Positions 1 through 9,419 of a stretch of 64,000 bases of DNA are shown piece after piece. The notes under the pieces were generated by a model. The model did not search any database, was not told where the DNA came from, and saw only the letters and a list, made by a program, of their open reading frames with translations. The stretch comes from Kistimonas sp964291485. GTDB taxonomy: Bacteria > Pseudomonadota > Gammaproteobacteria > Pseudomonadales > Endozoicomonadaceae. The stretch covers positions 124,001 through 188,000 of the forward strand of contig OZ220225.1 in the NCBI GenBank assembly GCA_964291485.2, in the 5' to 3' direction. Numbering within the stretch: position 1 is the stretch's first letter; each line of letters opens with the position of its first letter. Both the position numbers and the translations under genes were made by a program.

Positions 1-1419
1 CAGGAAGCCGCCCACGCTCGCGATCATATTGAAATCAGCAAACTGCAGGTTGTAGTCCGGGATCCGCCGCGGCATCCCCGCCAGCCCCAGAAAATGCATA
101 GGGAAGAAGGTCAGGTTCATGCCGATGAAAGACATCCAGAAATGCGTCTTGCCCAGTGTTTCGTCATACATGTGGCCCGTCCATTTCGGCAGCCAGTAAT
201 ACACACCGGCAAAGATGCCAAAGATGGCGCCGGGAACCAGCACGTAATGGAAATGCGCAACCACAAAGTAGGTATCGTGATACTGGAAATCTGCCGGCGC
301 AATGGCGAGCATCAGGCCTGAGAAGCCACCGATGGTAAATAGCACCACAAAGGCTGTCGCAAAGAGCATCGGTGTTTCAAAGGTCATGGACCCCCTGAAC
401 ATGGTCGCCACCCAGTTGAATACCTTCACCCCGGTTGGAACAGCGATCAGCATGGTGGCGTACATGAAGAAGAGTTCACCGGTCAGCGGTAGCCCCACCG
501 TAAACATATGATGCGCCCAGACAATGAATGACAGGAACGCAATACTGGCCACCGCATACACCATGGAGGTGTAGCCAAACAGCTGCTTACGGGCAAAGGC
601 GGGAATAATCGCAGACACAATCCCGAACGCCGGCAGGATCATGATATAAACCTCGGGATGCCCGAAGAACCAGAACACATGCTGGAACAGCACCGGGTCA
701 CCGCCACCGCCAGCATTAAAGAAGCTGGTGCCGAAATGGATATCCATCAGCATCATGGTGACCACACCGGCCAGCACGGGCATAACGGCAATCAGCAGGT
801 AGGCGGTAATCAGCCAGGTCCATACGAACAGTGGCATCTTCATCAGCGTCATACCCGGCGCCCGCAGGTTCAGGATGGTAGCGATAACATTAATCGCCCC
901 CATGATGGAGGAAATCCCCATCATATGAACCGCAAGAATGAAGTAGGTCGTAGAAGGCGGACCATAGGTCGTCGAGAGCGGCGCATAAAACGTCCAACCA
1001 AAGTTCGGACCACCGCCTTCCATAAACAGCGTGCTCGCCATCAAGGCAAACGCGAAGGGCAGAATCCAGAAACTCCAGTTATTCATCCGGGGCAACGCCA
1101 TGTCCGGCGCCCCGATCATCAATGGAATCATCCAGTTTGCCAGCCCGACAAAAGCTGGCATGACCGCACCAAACACCATCACCAGACCATGCATGGTAGT
1201 CATCTGGTTGAAAAAGCCCGGTTCAACAATGTGCATGCCCGGCTGGAACAGTTCCGCCCGAATTACCATCGCCATGGAACCGCCAAACAGGAACATGGCG
1301 AAGCTGAACCAGAGGTACATGGAACCAATGTCTTTATGGTTCGTCGTCAGAACCCAGCGCATGAACCCTTTGGCAGGACCATGATGATGATCCTGATGAT
1401 CGTCAATCACAGCGCTCAT
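1..1419 (-). CDS. coxA: cytochrome c oxidase subunit I (3' end beyond window)
   Basis: Catalytic haem-copper subunit of the aa3-type terminal oxidase in the inner membrane; it reduces O2 to water and pumps protons. Reading the minus strand from the ATG at 1419 gives a His-rich cytosolic N terminus (HQDHHHG), then a long run of hydrophobic helices. Family signatures are visible: WTFYAPLS, the CuB/Tyr site GHPEVYI and the haem-ligand segment YFVVAHFHYVL. About 473 codons are present and the frame runs off the left edge, so the C terminus is missing. The start overlaps the coxB stop by four bases (ATGA), which implies translational coupling. coxB-coxA order is typical, with assembly and coxC genes expected further left. 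Confidence 0.97.
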   Translation of the reverse strand, partial: MSAVIDDHQDHHHGPAKGFMRWVLTTNHKDIGSMYLWFSFAMFLFGGSMAMVIRAELFQPGMHIVEPGFFNQMTTMHGLVMVFGAVMPAFVGLANWMIPLMIGAPDMALPRMNNWSFWILPFAFALMASTLFMEGGGPNFGWTFYAPLSTTYGPPSTTYFILAVHMMGISSIMGAINVIATILNLRAPGMTLMKMPLFVWTWLITAYLLIAVMPVLAGVVTMMLMDIHFGTSFFNAGGGGDPVLFQHVFWFFGHPEVYIMILPAFGIVSAIIPAFARKQLFGYTSMVYAVASIAFLSFIVWAHHMFTVGLPLTGELFFMYATMLIAVPTGVKVFNWVATMFRGSMTFETPMLFATAFVVLFTIGGFSGLMLAIAPADFQYHDTYFVVAHFHYVLVPGAIFGIFAGVYYWLPKWTGHMYDETLGKTHFWMSFIGMNLTFFPMHFLGLAGMPRRIPDYNLQFADFNMIASVGGFL

Positions 1420-2594
1420 ATGCTGCCTCCTTCCGGTGCCTTACCGGCATGTACTTCCGGCAGCTTGCCGGTCTGCTTGTAATCCAGAATGGCTTTGGGC
1501 GTGACCATCTCACCGGTCTTGTTGCCCCAGGCATTCCGTTCATAGGTGATAACCGCGGCAAGATCCGCTTCGCTCAGCTGACCGCCGAACGCCTGCATCG
1601 CCGTCCCTTTCTTGCCGTTGACGACAATGTCCACATGCTCGACCATACGAGCCGGGTTGACGGCCATATCGGAGCCATCCAGTGCCGGGAACATCGGCGG
1701 CATGCCTTTCCCGTTCGGCTGATGACAGGCGGCGCACACCTTGGTATAGACACCTTCTCCCCGGGCCACAAGCTCCTCAAGGGTCCAGTCCTTGCTGGTC
1801 AGCTCACGGATTTTCTGGGCTTCGGCTTTCTTCTCATCCAGCCATGCCTGGTAATCCGCTTCTGATCGTGCATCGACCACAATTGGCATAAAGCCGTGAT
1901 CCTTACCGCAGAGCTCGGCACACTGCCCGCGGTAGATACCCGGCTCATCAATCTTGGTCCAGGCTTCGTTGATAAAGCCGGGAATCGCATCCTTCTTCAC
2001 GGCCAGCGCCGGTACCCACCAGGCGTGAATAACATCCGCGGCCGTGACCAGAAAACGGATCTTCCGCCCCACCGGCACCACCATCGGTTCATCCACTTCC
2101 AGCAGGTATTCAGGATCTTTGGTTCGGAGGTTATAAATCTGTTCCTTACCGGTTTTCAGGTTACTGAAGAAACCGATATCGTCGTCCAGATATTCGTATT
2201 GCCATTTCCACTGGTAACCGGTGATCTTGATATCTACCTCGGCATCATCCGCGTCGTAGACCTCAATCAGCGTCTTTGTGGCGGGTATCGCCATGGCCAC
2301 CAGAATGGCGAAGGGCACGCTGGTCCAGAGAATCTCTACCAGTGTGCTTTCATGAAATTCAGCCGGCTTGGCCCCGCGGGATTTGCGATGGAAGATGACC
2401 GACCAGAACATAACGGCAAAAACCAGCACACCAATGACCACACAGATCCAGAAGATGGTCATATGGAGGCTGTAGATGGAGCGACTGAGACTGGTCACCC
2501 CTTCCGTCATGTTTACAGTCCAGTCAGCCCTCGCTGTCACGGTCGACATCAGGCCAGCCAGAAGCAGGAACAGCTTATGTGTGCGCAACCTCAT
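1416..2594 (-). CDS. coxB: cytochrome c oxidase subunit II with fused cytochrome c domain
   Basis: Subunit II carries the CuA centre that accepts electrons from cytochrome c and passes them to subunit I. The 392-residue protein starts with a signal peptide (MRLRTHKLFLLLAGLMSTVTARA), followed by two membrane helices (IFWICVVIGVLVFAVMFW and ILWTSVPFAILVAMAI). The periplasmic cupredoxin domain shows the CuA ligands in HAWWVPALAVK and CAELCGKDHGFM. A C-terminal class I cytochrome c domain carries CAACH and a downstream Met (KGMPPMFP). That makes it a caa3-like subunit, longer than plain subunit II. It is first in the operon and overlaps coxA by ATGA. Confidence 0.97.
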   Translation of the reverse strand: MRLRTHKLFLLLAGLMSTVTARADWTVNMTEGVTSLSRSIYSLHMTIFWICVVIGVLVFAVMFWSVIFHRKSRGAKPAEFHESTLVEILWTSVPFAILVAMAIPATKTLIEVYDADDAEVDIKITGYQWKWQYEYLDDDIGFFSNLKTGKEQIYNLRTKDPEYLLEVDEPMVVPVGRKIRFLVTAADVIHAWWVPALAVKKDAIPGFINEAWTKIDEPGIYRGQCAELCGKDHGFMPIVVDARSEADYQAWLDEKKAEAQKIRELTSKDWTLEELVARGEGVYTKVCAACHQPNGKGMPPMFPALDGSDMAVNPARMVEHVDIVVNGKKGTAMQAFGGQLSEADLAAVITYERNAWGNKTGEMVTPKAILDYKQTGKLPEVHAGKAPEGGSI

Positions 2595-3257
2595 TCCCTT
2601 AGATTCCTCTGACTAATCGGTTCCGCCACCGACTTGCTTGTGCGCACAGCAAACCCTGTTGCGCCGGACAAACAAGCTGCAGTGACTACGGCATTCTTGT
2701 TCTTATGGTGCCAGGCACTGGACGGGACACTCCTGTGACACGCGCCAGCACCGCTCAGGGCTTAGGGCTGATTCAGGCAGGGAAGGGCAAACGTGCTGAC
2801 GACACAACGGTGTCGCAAGGATACATTGCGTTGCAGAAAGGTAATGACGGCTGAGGCGGCCACCGACCGTTACAGCACTTCAACTATCAAGGGTTAGGAC
2901 ATCGACCAGTCAGCCCGTGTTCGGTCCATACAGCACACCGGTTACCAGCGACCAGTTACTACACACTTTATTTCATCCCCTAAAGGCGAATACGGCATTA
3001 CCACTACATCAACGTCACAACGTATACCACGATGTGCCTGATCCCTCAGTCTGAATACAGCAAATGCCACTGAGTATAGAACTGCACTTTCATTAAACAA
3101 CAAGCATAAACAAAAGCAAACAGCTAATAACACTGCGTATAAAATATTATGCCTGTGTTTCAGGTCATTACGGTTGTGTACCACGCCATTCTGGCAGTCA
3201 TGCAAAAACCTGCTTTATTTGAGAGTTCTTTGATTCTTCCATAAACAGGTTGCAGAC
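2595..3257. other. intergenic region upstream of coxB and the SDR gene
   Basis: This 660-base divergent region must carry the coxBA promoter and probably the promoter of the oxidoreductase at 3258. I could not identify a convincing promoter or operator. A TTG-initiated minus-strand frame at 2942-3205 has no ribosome-binding site and biased composition, and I do not consider it a gene. Confidence 0.4.
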
Positions 3258-4031
3258 ATGCTGACCCCACTCTCTGGTCGTAGTGTACTGATTACCGGCG
3301 CAAGCAAAGGTATCGGAAAAGGGATTGCGAAAGTGTTCGCAGAAAAGGGGTGTAAGGTACTCCTCGTTGCCCGAAATAAAGCCCTGTTGCGTGATGCAGT
3401 TGCCAGTATTCAGGCAGCCGGTGGCACTGCCGACTTTTTCTGTGCTGATGTCACCGATGCTGATGCTGTACAGGCCGCTGTTGAACAGGCCGTTGAACAA
3501 TTTGGTGGTCTCGACATCCTCTGCTGCAATGCCGGCATATTCCCCAATGCCCGGCTAGGCCAGATGACGGGCAAAGATTGGGACACAGTCATGGACGTCA
3601 ACGTCAAAGGCATGTTCCATGCCGTAAACAGCGCCCTGCCAACACTGAAGCAGTCTGACCAGGAACGCATCCTTCTGACGTCTTCAATAACCGGCCCGAT
3701 CACCGGTTACCCTGGCTGGTCACACTATGGCGCCAGCAAGGCCGCAATGCTTGGTTTCCTGCGTACCGCCGCCATCGAGCTGGCTACAACCGGTATTACG
3801 ATTAACGCCATCCTGCCCGGCAATATTGCCACCGAGGGCATGACCGAACTGGCAGAGGATTATATGGCCACCATGACAGCCTCTATCCCGATGAAGCACC
3901 TGGGATCCACTGATGATATTGCCTATGCTGCACTGTTTCTCGCCTCACGGGAAGCCGGTTTCATCACCGGCCAGACCCTGGTGGTTGATGGCGGTCAGGT
4001 ATTACCCGAATCACTGGAAGCCATGGCGTGA
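3258..4031 (+). CDS. SDR family oxidoreductase (FabG-like)
   Basis: A classical short-chain dehydrogenase/reductase of 257 residues, probably cytosolic and NADP(H)-dependent. The cofactor-binding motif TGASKGIG lies at residues 14-21, NAG near 91-93, and the catalytic Ser and Tyr-Lys appear as LLTSS and YGASK. The C terminus has the usual GQTLVVDGG signature. Sequence is close to 3-oxoacyl-ACP reductase FabG and related alcohol dehydrogenases, but the substrate cannot be read from sequence. It stands alone, convergent with the LysR gene ten bases downstream. Base composition fits its neighbours. Confidence 0.85.
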   Translation: MLTPLSGRSVLITGASKGIGKGIAKVFAEKGCKVLLVARNKALLRDAVASIQAAGGTADFFCADVTDADAVQAAVEQAVEQFGGLDILCCNAGIFPNARLGQMTGKDWDTVMDVNVKGMFHAVNSALPTLKQSDQERILLTSSITGPITGYPGWSHYGASKAAMLGFLRTAAIELATTGITINAILPGNIATEGMTELAEDYMATMTASIPMKHLGSTDDIAYAALFLASREAGFITGQTLVVDGGQVLPESLEAMA

Positions 4032-4041
4032 CAGACGATTA

Positions 4042-4914
4042 TCAATCAATCGCTGCCAGATAGTGGCCACCTTCTTCAATCACCCATTCCGCAAAGGGCT
4101 CACAGGCTAATGCGTCCATATGCATAACATAAACAGGGAGGCTACCTACCGCTTCCGGGTGATTGAGAATACTCAACTTGCCATCATTCAGATAGGAGCG
4201 GGCAAAGCTCATCGGGCAAATCCCCCAGCCAAAACCACCCACGATCAGTGGCAATAGGGTCTGATAGCTGTCCACCTGCATGACATCGGCGCTGAAGCGT
4301 GTTGTGTCCGGCAGATCATCCTCGCGGAGAAACAAGTCGATCTGCCGATAGGGACTGACGTCATTTGCTGTCAGTTCCTCGAAGTTATTGAGCGGATAAT
4401 CCGGTGAACAGCAGCCGATATAACGGCTGTCGAACGCATGCCGCATACGGATATCCTGGGATGTCACGTAATAGTTATTACAGAATCCGATATCCAACCG
4501 ACCGGCCTGCAACTCCCGCTGAATCTTGCAGGAGGAGTCCGACAGCACCGTCAACGCCAGCGACGGATAACGAACCGCCAGGGCCTCCAGCAACCGTTGA
4601 ATCTGCTGCGGCGCAATACAACGCTCGAACCCGATTCTTAACTGACTGTTTTGCCTGTGGAGAGTTTTGACCTTGGAATCCAGGTTATCCAGATTGCGCA
4701 GAATAGTACGGCCGTAATCCAGCAGCTGCCGGTCAGCCTCTGTCAGCTCCGGCTTGTGACTGGAACGGTTAAACAACTCTACGTCCCAGTCCGCTTCCAG
4801 GTCGCTGATCCAGTTACTGACCTGGGGCCGCGGGCGTCCCATCTTACGCGCCGCCTCAGAAATAGAGCCCAGTTCAGCCGTCATGACAAAGGCCTTGAGT
4901 GGTTGGATTTTCAT
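4042..4914 (-). CDS. LysR family transcriptional regulator
   Basis: A 290-residue LysR-type regulator. The N-terminal winged helix-turn-helix spans about residues 1-60 (LKAFVMTAELGSISEAARKM, then RPQVSNWISDLE), followed by a linker helix and a periplasmic-binding-protein-like effector domain. The recognition helix is slightly atypical, with RPRPQVS instead of the usual SQPAVS. It is convergent with the SDR gene, so it may not be its divergent activator; the regulated gene and the ligand are unknown. Confidence 0.85.
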   Translation of the reverse strand: MKIQPLKAFVMTAELGSISEAARKMGRPRPQVSNWISDLEADWDVELFNRSSHKPELTEADRQLLDYGRTILRNLDNLDSKVKTLHRQNSQLRIGFERCIAPQQIQRLLEALAVRYPSLALTVLSDSSCKIQRELQAGRLDIGFCNNYYVTSQDIRMRHAFDSRYIGCCSPDYPLNNFEELTANDVSPYRQIDLFLREDDLPDTTRFSADVMQVDSYQTLLPLIVGGFGWGICPMSFARSYLNDGKLSILNHPEAVGSLPVYVMHMDALACEPFAEWVIEEGGHYLAAID

Positions 4915-5604
4915 TATTTAAGTACCTCGAAATGACGCTAATTCAGGGTATAGAGACTGTTATCCCGCAGAACGTTGAGCCGCGCTATGATACCGATCAC
5001 CACGTCGACATCCCTGTCTACTGCTGTATCCAATTAACCTGTGCCGCGTATTCTAGATATTTGTGGATCAGGCGAAATTCACAATCCGTAGTAAAATCCT
5101 GACAGGGTTTCCAGACATAGCGCCCCATAACACAAACAACTGTCGGTTAGTCCAGCAAGGCCGTGCTTAAGTCCTGAAAACTCAGGTCATATCTGGGGCC
5201 CCTTTTCAATACAATGGAAAAGAGGTCTATCAATACCACATAAATGGAATAAATCATTCATAGCTTGTTAGGCAAGCTGACACGGGACACAACTCGATAA
5301 CGCGATGTACCAGAACTGGAGAGAATACAACAATTCATATTTCACTATCTGTCACGAGACAGATTAACAGTGTGAAATAAATAAGCAAATTATTGGTGTA
5401 TACATCAACAACCGTGAAGTAGAAAACAGAAAGAATAAAAAAATAAAAAAATAAAAAATCAGAAACTATTCCTATCAAACCTATCACTTCTGCTTACCTT
5501 CAGCATAAACAATGATTTCTCTCATAAAGGAACCTATTTATGACCAAGCAAATTCCTGATCACCAAGGGAACATGAAGCATTTAGTATCTTTATAATGAA
5601 AGTA
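4915..5604. other. AT-rich non-coding stretch
   Basis: About 690 bases between the LysR start and the end of the F-box gene. No frame looks coding. A small CCTGA/TCAGG hairpin lies at 5173-5186, next to a GGGGCCCC palindrome at 5195-5202. Composition becomes strongly AT-rich from about 5250 onward, continuing into the F-box gene, consistent with a transfer boundary near here. Confidence 0.4.
5436..5458. repeat. A-rich simple repeat
   Basis: Short runs of six to seven adenines separated by single T residues, in the non-coding flank downstream of the F-box gene. It is a local low-complexity tract with no obvious function beyond possible intrinsic curvature. Confidence 0.6.
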
Positions 5605-7494
5605 TTATGAATACAGATCCCATAAAGTACATTCCATAAATACCGAACCACTTAATATAACACTATAGTTTGAGTTTGAATGTGTAACCACTTTCCCATC
5701 GGGTAATTGATGTAGAAAACCATTCCTAACCCTATGATCACTGTTAGTAAAAACTGAGACACATTCACACTTTTTAGGTAAAGCTTGACTAAGCTCATAA
5801 ATACGGTAAGTCCCTAAAACATCACCTGTTATAATACGATCGTCCGCCAGTATTTTTAATAGCACAATATCCTTTTGGGGGTGTATCAAAGGGAAGAAGT
5901 CGCCATTAGGAGTGATAAAATCAAGATGTGTGATACTTGGTTTTATAACACCTTTCATTTGTCCCACCAGAATAAACCCATTAGGATTTATCCTTATTAC
6001 TAAAGGATCATTAATTGAGTGAGTATCCTTATCGTATTGGTGCAAACACAAACAGTTATCAGGTGTTAAACCATCATTATAATCCCAGATTTTTATTTCA
6101 CTTTCTGTTGTACTTAATAGCCATTTTCTATCTCTAATAAACTTAATTTTCTTAATAAAATTATTACCTGTGCCCTGATGAGCGGGAAATGATGATTCAA
6201 TATAATAATCCCCACCACTGAACAGTCTGACCACAAATATAGTTCCACGTGAATCGCCTAAAGCTAATAAATATGGCGATATCACGGCTACTGCAGTTAT
6301 ATTAAAATCAAATCGAGCAATACACTGCTCTCCATCAGGTTTACTAATATCCCACAACTGCGGTTCTCGCCCAGACGAGATAATGAGAATTTTTTCATCC
6401 GATATTTTTTTGATAATAGGCTTATTCCACCAACCTAATCCTTGTCCGGTTCTAAATATAATAGAAAAGCTCGCTATACAAACGGGTTCTTTAGGAACAG
6501 AAAAATCCCACACTTTTAGGCAGTTTTCATGTGTGGTAATAAAAACCACATCTGTTATTTTGACAAGTGTGAATATGTTTTTACTGTCGTTTATACTCAC
6601 TGACGTGACTTCTCTTTGACCTTCATTGGTTATCTCCCTAACAAGTATCGTTTTTTTATCCTTGATTGCAACGAAATAACTGCCTGATAGCTGTTCGACA
6701 CTATTGTAATAGCCATTTACACGGATACTGTTTGTTTTTAAAACGCCATTACCTTTACTACCGATCATTCTTGCTAATATTTTCTGTAGTAGTATATCTT
6801 GCCTTGCCTGACCAACTAGGGTTGAATTAATGGAGAATCGGTCAAACCTCTCTTTCCATATACGATCAAATTGACCCTCATTAAAAATTGCAAGATTTTT
6901 TCTTGGTAAGCATTCCAAGCATGTTTCAGGTGAAGGGTAGTGGTATCGAACTAATGCCGCAGGGATGAGAGCTTTATCATATGAAAGTTTATTCCATTTT
7001 TTGCAAGTCATTGATAAATTTATCCTATCTGGTAAGTCAAGATAAGTATAAATTTTTTTTATCAATAGGTCAGGGAACTGGTTTGATTCCTCTTCACCTG
7101 TAGTACCTAAAGAAGTGATAGATTCATGGTCAACTTCACAAGGCGCTTCCTCCGTATAGAAAGCAAGACATTCAGCATCAGAAGCACGACTACATGAATT
7201 TCCAGAAGATTCCACATCGTGATCACTACTCGTTGAGTCGGCGGGAATTGTTATATTTCTTTGCTGAATAGTTTCATAATAAGTATTGAACTCATCCGCA
7301 AAACGCGACCCCTCATGCGCGACAACAAGAGGCAATGCCTCTTCCTCTGAGGTTGTATAGCCTGTGCATGAATAGTATAGAGTTGAACACAATCTCACGC
7401 AGCAGCATGCATTTTCGTACTTGTGCCATACGACAGAGGCAGCGGATAATCCGCTGAACTGTACTTCCTCATTATTAACCCGAGTTACTTGCAT
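5605..7494 (-). CDS. F-box protein with WD-like repeats (candidate host-directed effector)
   Basis: A 629-residue protein with eukaryotic-type domains. Residues about 139-178 match an F-box, the motif that docks proteins to Skp1 in SCF ubiquitin ligases (FPDLLIKKIYTYLDLPDR, then SMTCKKWNKL). The rest contains beta-propeller-like repeats ending in W-D dipeptides (CLKVWDFS, EPQLWDIS, SEIKIWDYN), each followed by a similar Cys-Ile-Ala segment. The N terminus has a Cys cluster (CCC at 30-32, Cys36) and an acidic, Ser-rich linker. There is no signal peptide or membrane helix. The start is supported by an AGGGTGA ribosome-binding site. The gene is clearly more AT-rich than the flanking core genes. 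Delivery to a host cell is inference; no secretion genes are nearby. Confidence 0.75.
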   Translation of the reverse strand: MQVTRVNNEEVQFSGLSAASVVWHKYENACCCVRLCSTLYYSCTGYTTSEEEALPLVVAHEGSRFADEFNTYYETIQQRNITIPADSTSSDHDVESSGNSCSRASDAECLAFYTEEAPCEVDHESITSLGTTGEEESNQFPDLLIKKIYTYLDLPDRINLSMTCKKWNKLSYDKALIPAALVRYHYPSPETCLECLPRKNLAIFNEGQFDRIWKERFDRFSINSTLVGQARQDILLQKILARMIGSKGNGVLKTNSIRVNGYYNSVEQLSGSYFVAIKDKKTILVREITNEGQREVTSVSINDSKNIFTLVKITDVVFITTHENCLKVWDFSVPKEPVCIASFSIIFRTGQGLGWWNKPIIKKISDEKILIISSGREPQLWDISKPDGEQCIARFDFNITAVAVISPYLLALGDSRGTIFVVRLFSGGDYYIESSFPAHQGTGNNFIKKIKFIRDRKWLLSTTESEIKIWDYNDGLTPDNCLCLHQYDKDTHSINDPLVIRINPNGFILVGQMKGVIKPSITHLDFITPNGDFFPLIHPQKDIVLLKILADDRIITGDVLGTYRIYELSQALPKKCECVSVFTNSDHRVRNGFLHQLPDGKVVTHSNSNYSVILSGSVFMECTLWDLYS

Positions 7495-7641
7495 AAATCA
7501 CCCTCTGACGTAAACAGAGCAAAGTTAGTGTCAGTACCCGGCCATAAACAATCAGCCATTTATTCAAATGGCTATACGCACAAGGTACTTCCCTTGTTTG
7601 TATATTCTGTGACCTGATAGCTATCGAAAGGTTCCACTGCG

Positions 7642-8220
7642 ATGAAATCCATTCGGTCTATTTCTGACGTTGAAAGAGCCAATCGTAATGAACTGTACAA
7701 GAACCATCAAAAGCACCACATCAGAAGAAGGGCTCATGCCATTCCGTGCAGCCTTAAAGGTTTTGCGGTCAACGATATCAGCCGCCTCTTCAACGTTAAC
7801 AGGAATACTGTCTGTGCCTGGTTACAACTTTGGGAGTTGAGGGGAGTTCCAAGTCGTTTCCAGCGCCACAGACCCGGATGCCCCTGTATACTGGCGCCGA
7901 TTGATGTGAAAAGGTTGAGTGAACGGGTAAAAGAAGAACCCCGCCAGATCAAAGTCGCCAGTGCTCGACTAGCTTCGGAAATAGGTAAGACATTCTCATT
8001 GCGAACGGTGACGCCCACGTTGAACAAACTGAATTTTATGCATAAATGATGCCGTCGCTCCTGCCAGCACAAATGGGATCAGAAGGCGCTTATCGACGCA
8101 GAATCGAAAGGCCAGTGTTCTCTGAATTATTTTGATGAATCCGGATTTAGCCTGATCCCCAATGTGCCTAATGCATAGCTGTCGACCAGTTAAACACTGG
8201 CTCTCCCTTCACAACACTGG
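7642..8220 (+). pseudogene. decayed IS630-family transposase
   Basis: Residues 1-135 form the paired helix-turn-helix N-terminal region of an IS630 transposase (NDISRLFNVNRNTVCAWLQLW). The reading frame then hits TGA at 8047, but similarity continues in the same frame. The first DDE-type catalytic segment appears as NYFDESGFSLIPNVP, followed by TAG at 8176 and TAA at 8191, then TLALPSQ. The two later stops fall where a functional family member would have Trp and a charged residue. Beyond about 8215 the similarity ends, so the C-terminal half is lost. No terminal inverted repeats were recognised. The element is certainly inactive. Confidence 0.8.
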
Positions 8221-8721
8221 GCGACTGATGTCGCAGGCGGTGCTGCGTTGGCCTATGGGGTTTACTATCAGGTTCCCAGCGCCTATGACGATCCCAATCT
8301 GGCCATCATACCAAACAATTTTGAGAACGGTGAGGTGGGCGTCGCGTTTTTCTACACCTGTGATCATTCAACCATTTACAGGGCAAAGGACGCTGGAGTT
8401 CAACCAACTGGTTCGACAGCAATCATTATTCGCAAACGGGTAATTACCAACACCGTTATTAACATTTTTAACTCGCACATTTGCATCCTAAAAACAGGAA
8501 CGACATACAATGAAAACGATCAACGAAAATACGGAAACCTCAAATTCAAACTGGCCTGGAAAGTGACTAACCAGCGACACATGTTTGAAATCAGGCCTGT
8601 CAACGCATCACTGCCCGTCACCTACCCTGGAGATGTCAGGGAAAGCCATTCGTTCCCGAGAATCCTCAGCGAAATAACAGAGACTATTCAGGCAACCCGT
8701 TGCTGCTGGAAAACGGTATAA
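8221..8721 (+). pseudogene. 5'-truncated fragment of an unrecognised gene
   Basis: The same frame as the transposase continues open for roughly 165 codons to a TAA at 8719-8721, but no ATG opens it. The translation begins around GGAALAYGVYYQVPSAYDDP and contains a plausible globular sequence (NNFENGEVGVAFFYTCD, later FEIRPVNASLPVTYPGD). I do not recognise the family. The most likely reading is a gene whose 5' end was replaced by the transposase during a deletion or insertion. A native gene starting at TTG 8248 cannot be excluded, but no ribosome-binding site supports it. Confidence 0.35.
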
Positions 8722-8843
8722 ATGAAATATCGTAATTTCAGGCAGAATGATCGCTGGTATCAACACAAAGGCCAGCGATCTGAATGAAAGAAGAACCGAA
8801 GCAAGATAGGTTCGAGCAGAAACAACCGGAAAATAAACCACAT

Positions 8844-9263
8844 CTACTTTAAATGCTTAACCAGCATTGCCTTGATATCGGTGATGTCATTGTTTAATAC
8901 CGCTATATCAGACTTAATACCGGTAATATCACTGTTCAATGTTGCAATATCCGCTTTTACGCCGGTAAAACCCTGTTCCACCCGCTTTTCCAGTGTAGAA
9001 ACATTCGTTTTCATGGCATCTACATCGACTTTAAGGATGCAGACATCACTGTTCAAACTGGCCAGTTGTTCATCGTGACTGGCCAGCGTAGCACTCTGCC
9101 GTTCCAGTATATGCAGGATGTGGCCATAATTACGTTCCAGCCGCTGCATGGTTTCCCGCTGATATTCCACAGTATCATTCAACGGTTCTGCCGAAGTACG
9201 CTGATAGTTTTCCACTACAGTTAACCGCCGTTCAATGTCATCAAGTCGTGAATCATAATGCAT
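8844..9263 (-). CDS. coiled-coil protein of unknown function
   Basis: A 139-residue protein made almost entirely of heptad-type repeats, with a final run of near-identical units (ADIATLNSDITGIKSDIAVL and NNDITDIKAML). No membrane segment or signal peptide is visible, so it is probably a cytosolic parallel coiled coil, perhaps trimeric. I chose the ATG at 9263 because AAGGAA sits six bases upstream; a GTG five codons earlier is the alternative. Function cannot be assigned. It lies alone between the IS630 remnant and a secreted-protein gene on the same strand. Confidence 0.65.
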   Translation of the reverse strand: MHYDSRLDDIERRLTVVENYQRTSAEPLNDTVEYQRETMQRLERNYGHILHILERQSATLASHDEQLASLNSDVCILKVDVDAMKTNVSTLEKRVEQGFTGVKADIATLNSDITGIKSDIAVLNNDITDIKAMLVKHLK

Positions 9264-9419
9264 ATTGGCTTCCTTCACTTTCTTGATTCTTGCACAACCA
9301 GTCGAGCCACACTATAGACCAAATATGGCAGATTAACCGCATGAAAATGCCGGATATAAACAATAAACCTTTAGATTTTCTTCGCTTCTTTTTGCAGCTA
9401 ACCCTGGTAACAACCAAAG

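Noticed and set aside
658..1482. Long plus-strand frame rich in His, Arg and Pro
   Set aside because: It is antisense to coxA, whose translation shows all the family motifs. The composition is that of a reversed membrane-protein gene.
2942..3205. 87-codon minus-strand frame with a hydrophobic stretch
   Set aside because: It starts at TTG without a ribosome-binding site and shows no recognisable domain.
5173..5202. CCTGA/TCAGG hairpin plus GGGGCCCC palindrome as a terminator or attachment site
   Set aside because: The stem is only five base pairs, no gene ends at it, and no direct repeats flank it.
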